A stretch of DNA of 48,712 nucleotides from assembly GCA_042091375.1 (NCBI GenBank), contig JBELHO010000023.1, forward strand, positions 1 through 48,712, read 5' to 3'. The DNA is from JBELHO01 sp042091375. Lineage in GTDB: Bacteria > Pseudomonadota > Gammaproteobacteria > Enterobacterales > Alteromonadaceae. Shown one piece after another: positions 25,056 to 32,964 of this stretch. Each line of letters opens with the position of its first letter. Position 1 is the stretch's first letter. The position numbers and the translations under genes are program-made. The notes below the pieces were generated by a model. It saw only the letters and a program-made list of their open reading frames with translations, searched no databases and was not told where the DNA came from.

Positions 25056-26996
25056 TCAGGCTTTATTGATAACAATATCAGATGTTGGGATACAACTGCA
25101 GGCCAAAATATAGCCCTGTTGTTGCTCTGCATCACTAAGGCCGTCTTGCCCTAGCTGTTCGACAGTACCGTCGTCGAGTTTAACTTTACAACTACCACAC
25201 ATACCTCCTCGACAAGAGTAGGGCAAAATAAGTCCAGCAGCTTCTGCTTGATCAAGTAATGTGTCTTTAGTATTGCCCTTGTATAAGGTGTTCCAGCTTG
25301 CAAAGTTGATCTGTACCTTGTCTTTAACTACCTTAGTGTCTTTAATGACCTTAGCTTCTTGGATATCTGCTGGCTGCTGTTGCTCTTGACGTTGTCGTTG
25401 TCCAAAGCTTTCAAAATGCAACTGTGCATTGGCTAAATTTAATTCTGCTAGAAGGCTTTGCGCATGCTGTCTAAAAGCAAGCGGCCCACAAACAAACACT
25501 TGCCGAGAAATAACATCGGGAATATTGGCTAACATATCTTTGCTTAACCTGCCGCGATAACCAGACCATTGCTCTGTAGCTTGCTTGGTAAGGGTATAGT
25601 CAACCCGACATTGGCCATGTTGCTTAGCTAAAATTGCTATTTCATCTACAGCAATGAGATCGGCCTGAGTTTGTGCACTGTGAAAAAACGCAATATCTAG
25701 ATCAACACAGTTATCGGTCAGATCCCTTAACATCGACAACATCGGGGTGATACCACTGCCGGCGGAGAGCAGTAACACAGGGTTACTTTGTTTACCTAAG
25801 TGAAATTTTCCCTGTGGTGGTTTTGCATTAATCTCGCTACCTAAGGCGATATTGTCGTGTAAGTAATTCGACACTATGCCAGCCATATGATTATCGTTTA
25901 CCCTTTTTACGGTGATCGCTAAAGACGCTGGGCGACTGGGTGAAGAAGACAAAGTATAGTTGCGCTCTACTGACTCGCCATTGATGTCGATCTCAATAGG
26001 CAAATGTTGCCCAGCTAGATATTGCACAGTGTCTTTGGTATTACTTTTGAAGACAAAGGTTTTGACATCGTGAGTTTCTTCAATAATGTTGATACAGGTC
26101 AAGGATAATAATGGGCTTGATAAAGGTAGTTGTTTACTTGCTTTAGGCTGCTGTGTTGTTTTTGGGTTACTCACTGTGAAAACAGGAGATGACTGCTTTT
26201 TTAAAATTTCAACTTGATCACCAAGGCTTATTTTTCCCTCATTTAAAGCGATCAGGTTTTGTCCAAACAGAACCTCGCCACTGGCTAATTGGCGATAGGC
26301 CTTTAAAGTGCTCAATGGTTGTTGTTGAGGGTGTCGCTCGCCAGTTGTGCTATCAATCGTGGTAAAAATGCAGCGGGAGCAAGGTTTTACTAACTCAAAT
26401 TCGACATTTGCGATAGCAATGCGGCGCCAATTATCCTCAGCAAAAGCCTCGGTATTACTCACTACTATATTGGGTCTAAATTGTGCCATGGGCACATACT
26501 GATCGATTAAACGACTGTTTAAATCATCTAATGAGGCTTGGCTGATCAGCAATAAAGGATAGCCATCAGCAAAGGCCACTGATTGATGGCTGTCAGTGAC
26601 TGATCGCTTGGATTGTTCACCAAAATAAACCAATTTACAGGGCGTTTGTAAATACTGACTAAACCAGCGATCATATTCAGTAGCACAATATTGTGCCTGA
26701 ACAGTATCCTGCCACAAGTTAATTGCTTGGTAATGATCACTGAAATGCGCATACGAAATGGGTAATTTTGGCATATTTGGAGCGGTTAATATTAAACCGT
26801 ATTGGGTGAGGCTGGAGCTGACTAAACACAACTTTGCTTTGCTGCGCGCGGTAATAAATTGACCTTGCAGATCAGTGAGTACAAATCGCCGATCAAAACT
26901 CAAACCGTATTGGTCAATCCATGTATTTGACAGCGATATGCCTGCGGTAGATTTTATTGGATAAATATCAATAGATGAAACAACAGTAGCAGTCAT
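25056..26996 (-). CDS. YcbX-like MOSC - oxidoreductase - ferredoxin fusion
   Basis: 646 residues in three parts. Residues 1-265 are MOSC_N plus MOSC, close to E. coli YcbX (FADGYPLLLISQASL; FELVKPCSRCIFTTI at 202-213; FGQNLIALNEG). Residues about 297-530 are a ferredoxin-NADP reductase-like module: RNYTLSSSP for flavin (345-353), GSGITPMLSML for NAD(P)H (413-423), and CGP (503-505). Residues 560-646 are a plant-type 2Fe-2S ferredoxin with Cys595, 600, 603 and 633. E. coli YcbX has only MOSC plus ferredoxin and needs CysJ to reduce N-hydroxylated bases. This fusion could take electrons from NAD(P)H by itself. It heads the pxp operon. Confidence 0.88.
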   Translation of the reverse strand: MTATVVSSIDIYPIKSTAGISLSNTWIDQYGLSFDRRFVLTDLQGQFITARSKAKLCLVSSSLTQYGLILTAPNMPKLPISYAHFSDHYQAINLWQDTVQAQYCATEYDRWFSQYLQTPCKLVYFGEQSKRSVTDSHQSVAFADGYPLLLISQASLDDLNSRLIDQYVPMAQFRPNIVVSNTEAFAEDNWRRIAIANVEFELVKPCSRCIFTTIDSTTGERHPQQQPLSTLKAYRQLASGEVLFGQNLIALNEGKISLGDQVEILKKQSSPVFTVSNPKTTQQPKASKQLPLSSPLLSLTCINIIEETHDVKTFVFKSNTKDTVQYLAGQHLPIEIDINGESVERNYTLSSSPSRPASLAITVKRVNDNHMAGIVSNYLHDNIALGSEINAKPPQGKFHLGKQSNPVLLLSAGSGITPMLSMLRDLTDNCVDLDIAFFHSAQTQADLIAVDEIAILAKQHGQCRVDYTLTKQATEQWSGYRGRLSKDMLANIPDVISRQVFVCGPLAFRQHAQSLLAELNLANAQLHFESFGQRQRQEQQQPADIQEAKVIKDTKVVKDKVQINFASWNTLYKGNTKDTLLDQAEAAGLILPYSCRGGMCGSCKVKLDDGTVEQLGQDGLSDAEQQQGYILACSCIPTSDIVINKA

Positions 26997-27125
26997 GTAG
27001 TGTTACCTTTAAATCTACCCAATAAAGAGTATCTATAGTCAGCAAATTAACTGGTTTTTGCAATGCCTTTTTGGTTGTTGATCGGTTATATTGCTCACAA
27101 TAGTATTGAAAAGGTTATTAAACAC

Positions 27126-28493
27126 ATGATGCATATTCATATTTTGGGTATTTGCGGTACTTTTATGGGAGGAATTGCCGCTATTGCCAAACAACTAGGT
27201 ATGCGCGTTTCTGGTTGTGATGAAAATGTTTATCCACCCATGAGTACACAGTTAACTGCTTTAGGTATTGAACTGAAACAGGGCTATTGTGTAGAGCATT
27301 TGGCAGACGAACCCGATGTGGTGATCATTGGCAATGCCATGTCACGCGGCAATCCTCTAGTGGAATATGTTTTACAACGAAATATTGCCTACACTTCAGG
27401 TCCACAATGGTTACTCGAAAACGTCTTAAAAGATCGCTGGGTACTTGCCGTTGCTGGTACCCATGGTAAAACCACAACAAGCTCTATGTTGGCGTGGATA
27501 TTAGAATATGCTCATTTAAAACCGGGGTTTTTAATTGGTGGTGTGCCGCAAAACTTTGATGTATCGGCTCGGTTGGGTGACAGTCCTTTTTTTGTTATTG
27601 AGGCCGATGAGTACGATACTGCATTTTTTGATAAGCGTTCAAAATTTGTTCACTATCGGCCAAGAACCTTAGTCATTAATAATTTAGAGTTTGATCATGC
27701 TGATATTTTTGCTGATTTAGCCGATATTCAACGTCAGTTCCATCATTTAGTGCGCATGGTAGCAAGCAACGGTTTGATTTTATCTCCACTCGCTGAAACG
27801 GCAATTACCGACACATTAGCGCAAGGCTGCTGGACACCTATAGAGCACAGTGTTAAAGATGATCAACAAGCATTGGGTTGGTCAGCCGATAAAATTAACG
27901 CAGACGGCAGCGAATATATCGTCCGTTTTAAAGGACAGCAACAAGGTACTGTTAAATGGCAGCTGATTGGTGATTTTAATATTGACAATGGGTTAATGGC
28001 TATTGCTGCTGCTCGTCATGCAGGGGTTCCAAGTGCGGTTGCTATCGAAGCTTTGGGACAATTTGTCAACACCAAGAGGCGACTAGAACTGCGTGGTGAA
28101 GTCAATAATATCAGGGTCTATGATGACTTTGCCCATCATCCTACAGCGATTAAAAAAACATTAGCTGGGGTGCGTGCCAATGTTGGTTCAAAACGCATTA
28201 TCGCGGTATTAGAGCCAAGGTCAAACACCATGAAATCTGGGGTTCACAAAGACGCTTTACCCAGTGCATTAGCAACTGCTGACATAGTATATATCTATCA
28301 AGGTGACGAGGTTTTGTGGTCGGTAGAACAATTAATTACTGCCTGTGCTCAACCCTGTTATGTACTGGACAACCTAGATGATTTGCTGTTCGAGATCAAT
28401 CAACAGGCTAAAAGTAGTGATACCATTGTCGTGATGAGCAATGGCAGTTTTGGTAACATTCATCAAAAATTATTAAACACATTAGCAAGTTAA
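27126..28493 (+). CDS. mpl: UDP-MurNAc:L-Ala-gamma-D-Glu-mDAP ligase
   Basis: About 455 residues. Mpl reattaches recycled murein tripeptide to UDP-MurNAc in peptidoglycan recycling. HIHILGICGTFMGGIAA opens the protein; the ATP loop is AVAGTHGKTTTSSML, and EADEYDTAFFDKRSKFVHY and DDFAHHPTAIKKTL are ligase signatures. Starts at 27126 and 27129 are both possible: the second matches E. coli exactly (MxIHILG), while the first has better spacing from AAAAGG. A longer frame from 27063 adds residues without similarity. It is divergent from the MOSC gene and 22 bases ahead of ubiX. Confidence 0.95.
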   Translation: MMHIHILGICGTFMGGIAAIAKQLGMRVSGCDENVYPPMSTQLTALGIELKQGYCVEHLADEPDVVIIGNAMSRGNPLVEYVLQRNIAYTSGPQWLLENVLKDRWVLAVAGTHGKTTTSSMLAWILEYAHLKPGFLIGGVPQNFDVSARLGDSPFFVIEADEYDTAFFDKRSKFVHYRPRTLVINNLEFDHADIFADLADIQRQFHHLVRMVASNGLILSPLAETAITDTLAQGCWTPIEHSVKDDQQALGWSADKINADGSEYIVRFKGQQQGTVKWQLIGDFNIDNGLMAIAAARHAGVPSAVAIEALGQFVNTKRRLELRGEVNNIRVYDDFAHHPTAIKKTLAGVRANVGSKRIIAVLEPRSNTMKSGVHKDALPSALATADIVYIYQGDEVLWSVEQLITACAQPCYVLDNLDDLLFEINQQAKSSDTIVVMSNGSFGNIHQKLLNTLAS

Positions 28494-28515
28494 TCAAGGG
28501 ATAACAAAAAATACT

Positions 28516-29139
28516 ATGGCTGAATTTAGCGAGAAATTAACATTAGCAATCACCGGTGCTTCGGGCTCTGGTTATGCCCTGCGTCTACTGGAATGTCTGG
28601 TGGCAGCCAATGTGCAGATTTACGTATTGTGCTCAAGTGCGGCTAGAGTAGTACTAGACACCGAAGTGGGTTTTAAGTTGCCTGCCTCACCAGAGTCGGC
28701 AACCAAAGTATTAACTGAAAAGTTTTCAGCAAAGGCTGGACAGATCACTGTGTTTGGCAAAGAGCAGTGGTTTGCTCCTGTGGCCTCGGGATCGGCGGCC
28801 CCAAAAAAAATGGTGGTTTGTCCATGCTCTACCGGAACCCTCGCGGCTATTAGTCAAGGCATGAGTGATAACTTAATTGAGCGCGCAGCCGATGTGGTGA
28901 TCAAAGAGCGCGGTCAATTAATTATCGTACCGAGAGAAACACCTTTTTCAACAATTCACCTACAAAATATGTTAACACTGGCACAAATGGGGGTTACTGT
29001 AATGCCTGCCGCGCCAGGGTTTTATCACCAACCTAAATCAATTAATGATCTCATTGATTTTATGGTGGGACGACTATTGGATCATTTATCAATTGAGCAA
29101 GCTATCATGCCGCGCTGGGGCTACGATAATAGTCAGTAA
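28516..29139 (+). CDS. ubiX: Flavin prenyltransferase UbiX
   Basis: 207 residues with the FMN-binding start LTLAITGASGSGYALRLLE, then KKMVVCPCSTGTLAAISQGMSDNLIERAADV, split here by the conserved CPCSTGTLA turn, and RETPFSTIHLQNM. UbiX makes prenylated FMN, the cofactor of the decarboxylase UbiD in ubiquinone synthesis. A pairing of mpl and ubiX is common in this group. The protein is slightly longer than the 189 residues of E. coli, with an insert around residues 50-85. Confidence 0.95.
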   Translation: MAEFSEKLTLAITGASGSGYALRLLECLVAANVQIYVLCSSAARVVLDTEVGFKLPASPESATKVLTEKFSAKAGQITVFGKEQWFAPVASGSAAPKKMVVCPCSTGTLAAISQGMSDNLIERAADVVIKERGQLIIVPRETPFSTIHLQNMLTLAQMGVTVMPAAPGFYHQPKSINDLIDFMVGRLLDHLSIEQAIMPRWGYDNSQ

Positions 29140-29608
29140 ACAAGATGCTAGTGTAGCAACAAATAAAAGGCACTCAATCTAGTTGCCTTTAGTCGATCAT
29201 TTTTAACCTTAGCTAGCCAATTAGTAAGTTGACTACTTGAGTTTTTTACCGCTATTCATTCATTGATCCTGTTGAAATATTTTTAAATAAAACCGGCACC
29301 TTAAATGCACGTAAATTTTTTGTTATTTAATTTAATAAAATAACTTTATATGTGTAAAAAAAATGTATATATTGCGTTCGTAAGTTGATCATTGCATATT
29401 TTTTTGATCCTGCTTTTGATTGAAATATTTTTGATAAAGACATAAAGGTTCATTGCCAATCGGATTTACTCAGAAAACTAATCAATTTTAAGTCATAAAA
29501 TATCAGCACAAATCACCCTTAAATTATTTTTATATCTGCTTAAATGGGTAATGACCATTGCTAACATTAACTTAAAAACAATGCAGGTTATTTTGATAGG
29601 AGTATTTT
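29140..29608. other. AT-rich intergenic region with an imperfect direct repeat
   Basis: A weak stem-loop, AAAGGCA/TGCCTTT (29166-29190), may end the ubiX transcript. Two related segments, beginning TTGATCCTG and containing TTGAAATATTTTT, lie at 29263-29290 and 29404-29437. They could be paired regulator sites or a decayed duplication. No gene is visible. Confidence 0.5.
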
Positions 29609-30217
29609 ATGTTGTTGGTTTTTATGGATTTAATATTACCTTTTATTGTTATCTCACTGTTGTCATTGGCTGTTATTTTGGTAGTCAGCGTAGATTATTT
29701 TTTTCTAGAAAATAACCTATCTGAAAAGTCCATCACTGAATTCACTCAACAGCTATTATTACTTGCTAGCATAGTGATTTTTTTCCGAGAGGCGATAATC
29801 GATCAGCCGAAAAGAACTTTATACATCTTAATTATTGGATTTTTTGGCTGCATGTTGTTGCGTGAGCTTGATTATTATTTTGACAGTATAGTGCATGGTT
29901 TTTGGCTTTATCCAACATTAACGTTAGCCACCTTAGTGATTGTGTACAGTTTTCAGCACAATAACAATTTAGCTAATAACCTGCGAATTTTTAGTCAAAC
30001 AAAATCATATTTATACATACTTATTGGCCTTGTGATCATTATGAGTTTTAGCCGATTATTAGGCTCAGGTTCACTGTGGAGAGAGGTAATGAGTGACGAT
30101 TATAGGCATGTGTATAAAACGATTATTCAAGAGGGTTTAGAATTATTTGGGTATATGTTTATATTTATTGGTGCGTTAGCACAGCGTAAATATCATCAAT
30201 CGCAGCCGAGACTGTAA
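29609..30217 (+). CDS. Unknown inner-membrane protein
   Basis: 202 residues with about six hydrophobic segments (near 5-30, 47-62, 70-85, 98-112, 133-148 and 178-192). I do not recognise the family. Charged residues lie in or next to the membrane parts: FFREAIID, LLRELDYYFDSIVHGFW and IQEGLELFGY, which suggests a conserved polar site inside the bilayer. AGGAG lies well placed before the ATG at 29609, so it is a real gene. It stands alone between two intergenic stretches. Its last codons lie in the first copy of a 24-bp tandem repeat, so the C-terminus may vary between strains. Confidence 0.72.
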   Translation: MLLVFMDLILPFIVISLLSLAVILVVSVDYFFLENNLSEKSITEFTQQLLLLASIVIFFREAIIDQPKRTLYILIIGFFGCMLLRELDYYFDSIVHGFWLYPTLTLATLVIVYSFQHNNNLANNLRIFSQTKSYLYILIGLVIIMSFSRLLGSGSLWREVMSDDYRHVYKTIIQEGLELFGYMFIFIGALAQRKYHQSQPRL

Positions 30218-30267
30218 AACAATCGCAGCCGAGACTGTAAAAACAATCGCAGCCGAGACGGTAAAAA
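30197..30267. repeat. 24-bp tandem repeat over the membrane-protein stop codon
   Basis: CAATCGCAGCCGAGACTGTA plus a short A tract occurs three times: 30197-30219, 30220-30243 and 30244-30267, with one T-to-G change in the third and a one-base length change in the first. A decayed fourth copy may follow. The stop codon at 30215-30217 lies in copy one. Confidence 0.92.
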
Positions 30268-30443
30268 CAATAAAAGTCGATATTACAAAATTCAATACCA
30301 ACAATAGCTAAGCTTCCTGCAATTAAAAAATAGAAGGCCTTGCACTTAAGTGGCTTAACTTGTCATGGCAGACAGTGTATTGTCAGTTGATGATCTTGAA
30401 GTACAAAGGTAATGACTTAACCGTCAATGAATAGTCGAAAAAT

Positions 30444-30764
30444 ATGAAAAATAAAGTATCCAAAGAAACCAAAGTGCAAGCAATGAAGATGACCAAAGGC
30501 ACACAAAACAAAGCCCTAAGCAAAGAGCAAACCAAACTTATATCCCAAGGGATAGAAAAAGGTATAGCAGAATATAAAAAGCAACAAGCTAAAAAAGCAC
30601 GATCACTGGATAAACAACGCAAACAAAAAGTTGCAGTAAAAGCTCAAGCTAATGTTCAACCCGTCGATAAGGAGCAAACAGCAAATAACAACAGGCAATG
30701 GCTGCCTTGGTTGTTGCTGTTATTGAGTTGGACAGGATTTATTGTCTATTATCTAATAAGTTAA
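30444..30764 (+). CDS. DUF2956 family protein
   Basis: 106 residues. A very basic N-terminal half contains SKEQTKLISQGIEKGIAEYKKQQ, the core of the DUF2956 family of marine gammaproteobacteria, followed by a Lys/Gln-rich linker and one C-terminal membrane segment (about 84-105) after QWLPW. It is a tail-anchored inner-membrane protein of unknown function. It has no strong ribosome binding site. It stands alone, upstream of hemE. Confidence 0.8.
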   Translation: MKNKVSKETKVQAMKMTKGTQNKALSKEQTKLISQGIEKGIAEYKKQQAKKARSLDKQRKQKVAVKAQANVQPVDKEQTANNNRQWLPWLLLLLSWTGFIVYYLIS

Positions 30765-30770
30765 TTCGCA

Positions 30771-30802
30771 GAAAATAAAAAGGCCTTACAAAAGTAAGGC
30801 CT
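30771..30802 (-). terminator. Stem-loop terminator oriented to the minus strand
   Basis: AGGCCTTAC and GTAAGGCCT form a 9-bp perfect stem with a four-base loop. On the minus strand it runs into TTTTTATTTTC; on the plus strand it is followed by GAAATGC. It therefore fits a transcript coming from the right, where no minus-strand gene is recognised, although its stem could also protect the DUF2956 message. Confidence 0.7.
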
Positions 30803-31135
30803 GAAATGCTCGCTGTATGGTCTAGTAATTCTAGCTTCTTATTAATTTTTACTATTTTTTATTATTGTTTTTGTTTAGCGCGGAACAATTTATAGCAAAG
30901 CTAATTTGGCCATGCAACAACTTTAATAGAGCATTTATACCACGAGTTTTTTCGTATTATTGTTCTTTTGTACAAATTTAAACAAACGATAAAAGTAAGC
31001 CTCTGATAGCATTAGTATAATTATTTTTATGCTGGTTTTTTTAGTGAACAACATTTTTTTCTGATCTGTTTTGAGATAGATCAAAAAAATTGTCAATGCT
31101 AGAATACAACCAATCATATCGGAGATAGCTTATTC
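30803..31135. other. Intergenic region upstream of hemE
   Basis: An AT-rich region. It contains the FNR-like site at 31071-31084 and an extended -10 element, TGCTAGAAT, at 31097-31105, the likely hemE promoter. A 60-codon minus-strand frame is present but not credible as a gene. Confidence 0.55.
31071..31084. promoter_or_regulatory. FNR-type binding site in the hemE promoter
   Basis: TTGAGATAGATCAA matches the FNR consensus TTGATnnnnATCAA at nine of ten positions. Its centre is about 34 bases before the start predicted from TGCTAGAAT, not the -41.5 expected for class II activation, so repression or blocking is as likely as activation. Oxygen control of haem synthesis would make sense. Confidence 0.55.
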
Positions 31136-32203
31136 ATGACATTATTAAAAAACGACAATTATTTACGTGCGCTTTTACAACAACCTGTTGATCACACCCC
31201 CGTTTGGATGATGCGCCAAGCGGGTCGTTATTTGCCTGAGTACAAAGCAGTGCGTAAAGAAGCTGGAGACTTTATGACAGTCTGTCGTGATGCAGATTTG
31301 GCTTGTGAAGTAACCATGCAACCACTGCGGCGTTTTCCATTAGATGCGGCTATTTTATTTAGTGACATCTTAACCATACCCGATGCCATGGGGTTGGGTT
31401 TATATTTTGAAACAGGTGAGGGGCCAAAATTTGAGCGTCCGATCACTTGCAAAGCCGATGTTGAAAAAATTGGTGTGCCTGATGCTGAAGATGACTTAGG
31501 TTATGTGATGAATGCGGTGCGTACCATTCGCAAAGCACTCGACGGCACGGTTCCGCTGATAGGTTTTTCTGGCAGCCCTTGGACATTAGCGACTTATATG
31601 ATTGAAGGCGGTAGTTCTAAAGCGTTTACCAAAATCAAAAAAATGATGTTTGCAGATCCGCAAACATTACACCTGTTATTAGATAAATTAGCTGACTCAG
31701 TGATCAGTTATCTAAATGCGCAAATTGCCGCAGGTGCCCAGTCGGTCATGGTATTTGATACATGGGGAGGGGTTTTATCGCCTCGTGACTACCATGAGTT
31801 TTCATTGCACTATATGGCTAAAATTGTCGATGGATTAACACGTGTTGCCGATAACCGAAAAGTGCCAGTTACTTTATTTACTAAAAATGGTGGTATGTGG
31901 CTGGAAAGCATCGCTGCAACTGGTTGTGATGCGGTTGGTTTAGATTGGACGATAAATATTGCCGATGCCAAAGCGCGTATTGGTGACAAGGTTGCGCTGC
32001 AAGGCAATATGGATCCGTCGATGTTATACGCTCCTTTACCTAGAATTGAGCAAGAAGTTGCAACAATCTTAGCTGGTTTTGGTAAAGCAAAAACCGGTCA
32101 CGTGTTTAATTTAGGACACGGTATACATCCTGATGTTGATCCCAAACACGCTGGACATTTTATTGATGCGGTTCATCGTTTGAGTAAACCTTATCATCAA
32201 TAA
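31136..32203 (+). CDS. hemE: Uroporphyrinogen decarboxylase
   Basis: 355 residues, one more than E. coli. HemE removes four carboxyl groups from uroporphyrinogen III to give coproporphyrinogen III in haem synthesis. Clear signatures are TPVWMMRQAGRYLPEY (21-36), ILFSDILTIPDAMGLGL, IGFSGSPWTLATYMIEGG and FNLGHGIHPDVDP near the C-terminus. The cofactorless active site of this TIM barrel uses the conserved Asp in FSDIL. It is transcribed alone. Confidence 0.98.
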   Translation: MTLLKNDNYLRALLQQPVDHTPVWMMRQAGRYLPEYKAVRKEAGDFMTVCRDADLACEVTMQPLRRFPLDAAILFSDILTIPDAMGLGLYFETGEGPKFERPITCKADVEKIGVPDAEDDLGYVMNAVRTIRKALDGTVPLIGFSGSPWTLATYMIEGGSSKAFTKIKKMMFADPQTLHLLLDKLADSVISYLNAQIAAGAQSVMVFDTWGGVLSPRDYHEFSLHYMAKIVDGLTRVADNRKVPVTLFTKNGGMWLESIAATGCDAVGLDWTINIADAKARIGDKVALQGNMDPSMLYAPLPRIEQEVATILAGFGKAKTGHVFNLGHGIHPDVDPKHAGHFIDAVHRLSKPYHQ

Positions 32204-32301
32204 AGCACAGGCAAATAAAAAAATAAGCTGAACTCAACAAGCATTTGATCTACCCTAAGTTATAAAAAATTAAATGCCTAGATATAAATTTTGAGGATGA
32301 A

Positions 32302-32751
32302 ATGAAACATTATTTTTGCAACATACTGATCTTTGCTCTATTGGCTGCGTTATGGTCTTGCGGTCAAAAAGAGCAAGCCAAAGCTAAAACAACTGAAGAA
32401 GCGACTGTGCAAGCCAATGAGACCGCAGCAGTCACCGAGCCAAAATTAAAGCCAGTTGAGTTGATACAAATGGACAAACAAGCCGAAGCTAAATCCAGTG
32501 ACAAAAAACAGCCATGGCAATTTGCTACTATCACCTTTTTAAATCTCGAAGGTGGATTTTTTGGTTTAATTACCGATAAAGGTAACAAATTATTGCCGAT
32601 GAACTTAGCAAAGGAATTTCAATTACACGGCGCTAAAATTAAGTTTAAAGGAGAAATACAAAAAGGCATTTTCACTATTCAGCAATGGGGAACACCTTTT
32701 AAAATTTCGGCAATAGAATTAATGTCTTCAGGCTCAGAGCAACTCAAATAA
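32302..32751 (+). CDS. Putative lipoprotein of unknown function
   Basis: 149 residues. The first 20 form a type II signal with the candidate lipid-modified Cys20 in LAALWSC; the Trp before Ser is unusual, so processing is not certain. Residues 22-65 are a Lys/Glu/Ala/Thr-rich linker, and 68-145 form a small beta-rich domain (FATITFLNLEGGFFGLITDKGNKLLPMNL, broken by turns) with a QKGIFTIQQWG strand. I do not recognise the family. The bacterial OB-fold is possible from the strand pattern. It follows hemE by 98 bases. Confidence 0.68.
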   Translation: MKHYFCNILIFALLAALWSCGQKEQAKAKTTEEATVQANETAAVTEPKLKPVELIQMDKQAEAKSSDKKQPWQFATITFLNLEGGFFGLITDKGNKLLPMNLAKEFQLHGAKIKFKGEIQKGIFTIQQWGTPFKISAIELMSSGSEQLK

Positions 32752-32775
32752 ACGAGTGAGTTAGCCATATCAACT

Positions 32776-32799
32776 GCGGTTAAAACTTGGTTTAACCGC
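32776..32799. repeat. Inverted repeat downstream of the lipoprotein gene
   Basis: GCGGTTAAA and TTTAACCGC form a 9-bp perfect stem with a six-base loop between two convergent genes. No T tract follows on either strand, so termination would be inefficient or factor-dependent. Confidence 0.6.
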
Positions 32800-32866
32800 G
32801 CTAGCAAAGACAACTCACTACAATCAGCAAGAGTAAAAATTTTCCAGTGCCTTTAGTGAGTTGATA

Positions 32867-32902
32867 ACTTCGACTTGAAAACTTCGACTTGAAAATTTCG
32901 AC
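32867..32902. repeat. 14-bp tandem repeat, 2.5 copies
   Basis: ACTTCGACTTGAAA occurs at 32867-32880 and 32881-32894, followed by a partial copy (ATTTCGAC). The copies are identical, so the duplication is recent. It lies between the lipoprotein and sthA stops. Confidence 0.9.
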
Positions 32903-32922
32903 AATAATGATTTTTTCAATAG

Positions 32923-32964
32923 TTTAAAACAAGTGCTTTAAAACAAGTGCTTTAAAACAAGCGG
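32923..32964. repeat. 14-bp tandem repeat, three copies, at the sthA 3' end
   Basis: TTTAAAACAAGTGC occurs at 32923-32936 and 32937-32950, and as TTTAAAACAAGCGG at 32951-32964. The third copy includes the last codons and stop of sthA, so the array seems to have grown outward from the gene end. Confidence 0.9.

Noticed and set aside
27078..27106. TTGATC-17-TAGTAT promoter for mpl
   Set aside because: Transcription would start after or at the ribosome binding site, which cannot be right for the chosen start.
27063..27125. Extended N-terminus of Mpl
   Set aside because: The added residues have no counterpart in Mpl proteins, which begin directly with the IHILGICGTF strand.
30935..31117. 60-codon minus-strand frame upstream of hemE
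   Set aside because: No binding site, composition typical of AT-rich non-coding DNA, and overlap with the hemE promoter. A small RNA is a better reading of the minus-strand terminator.
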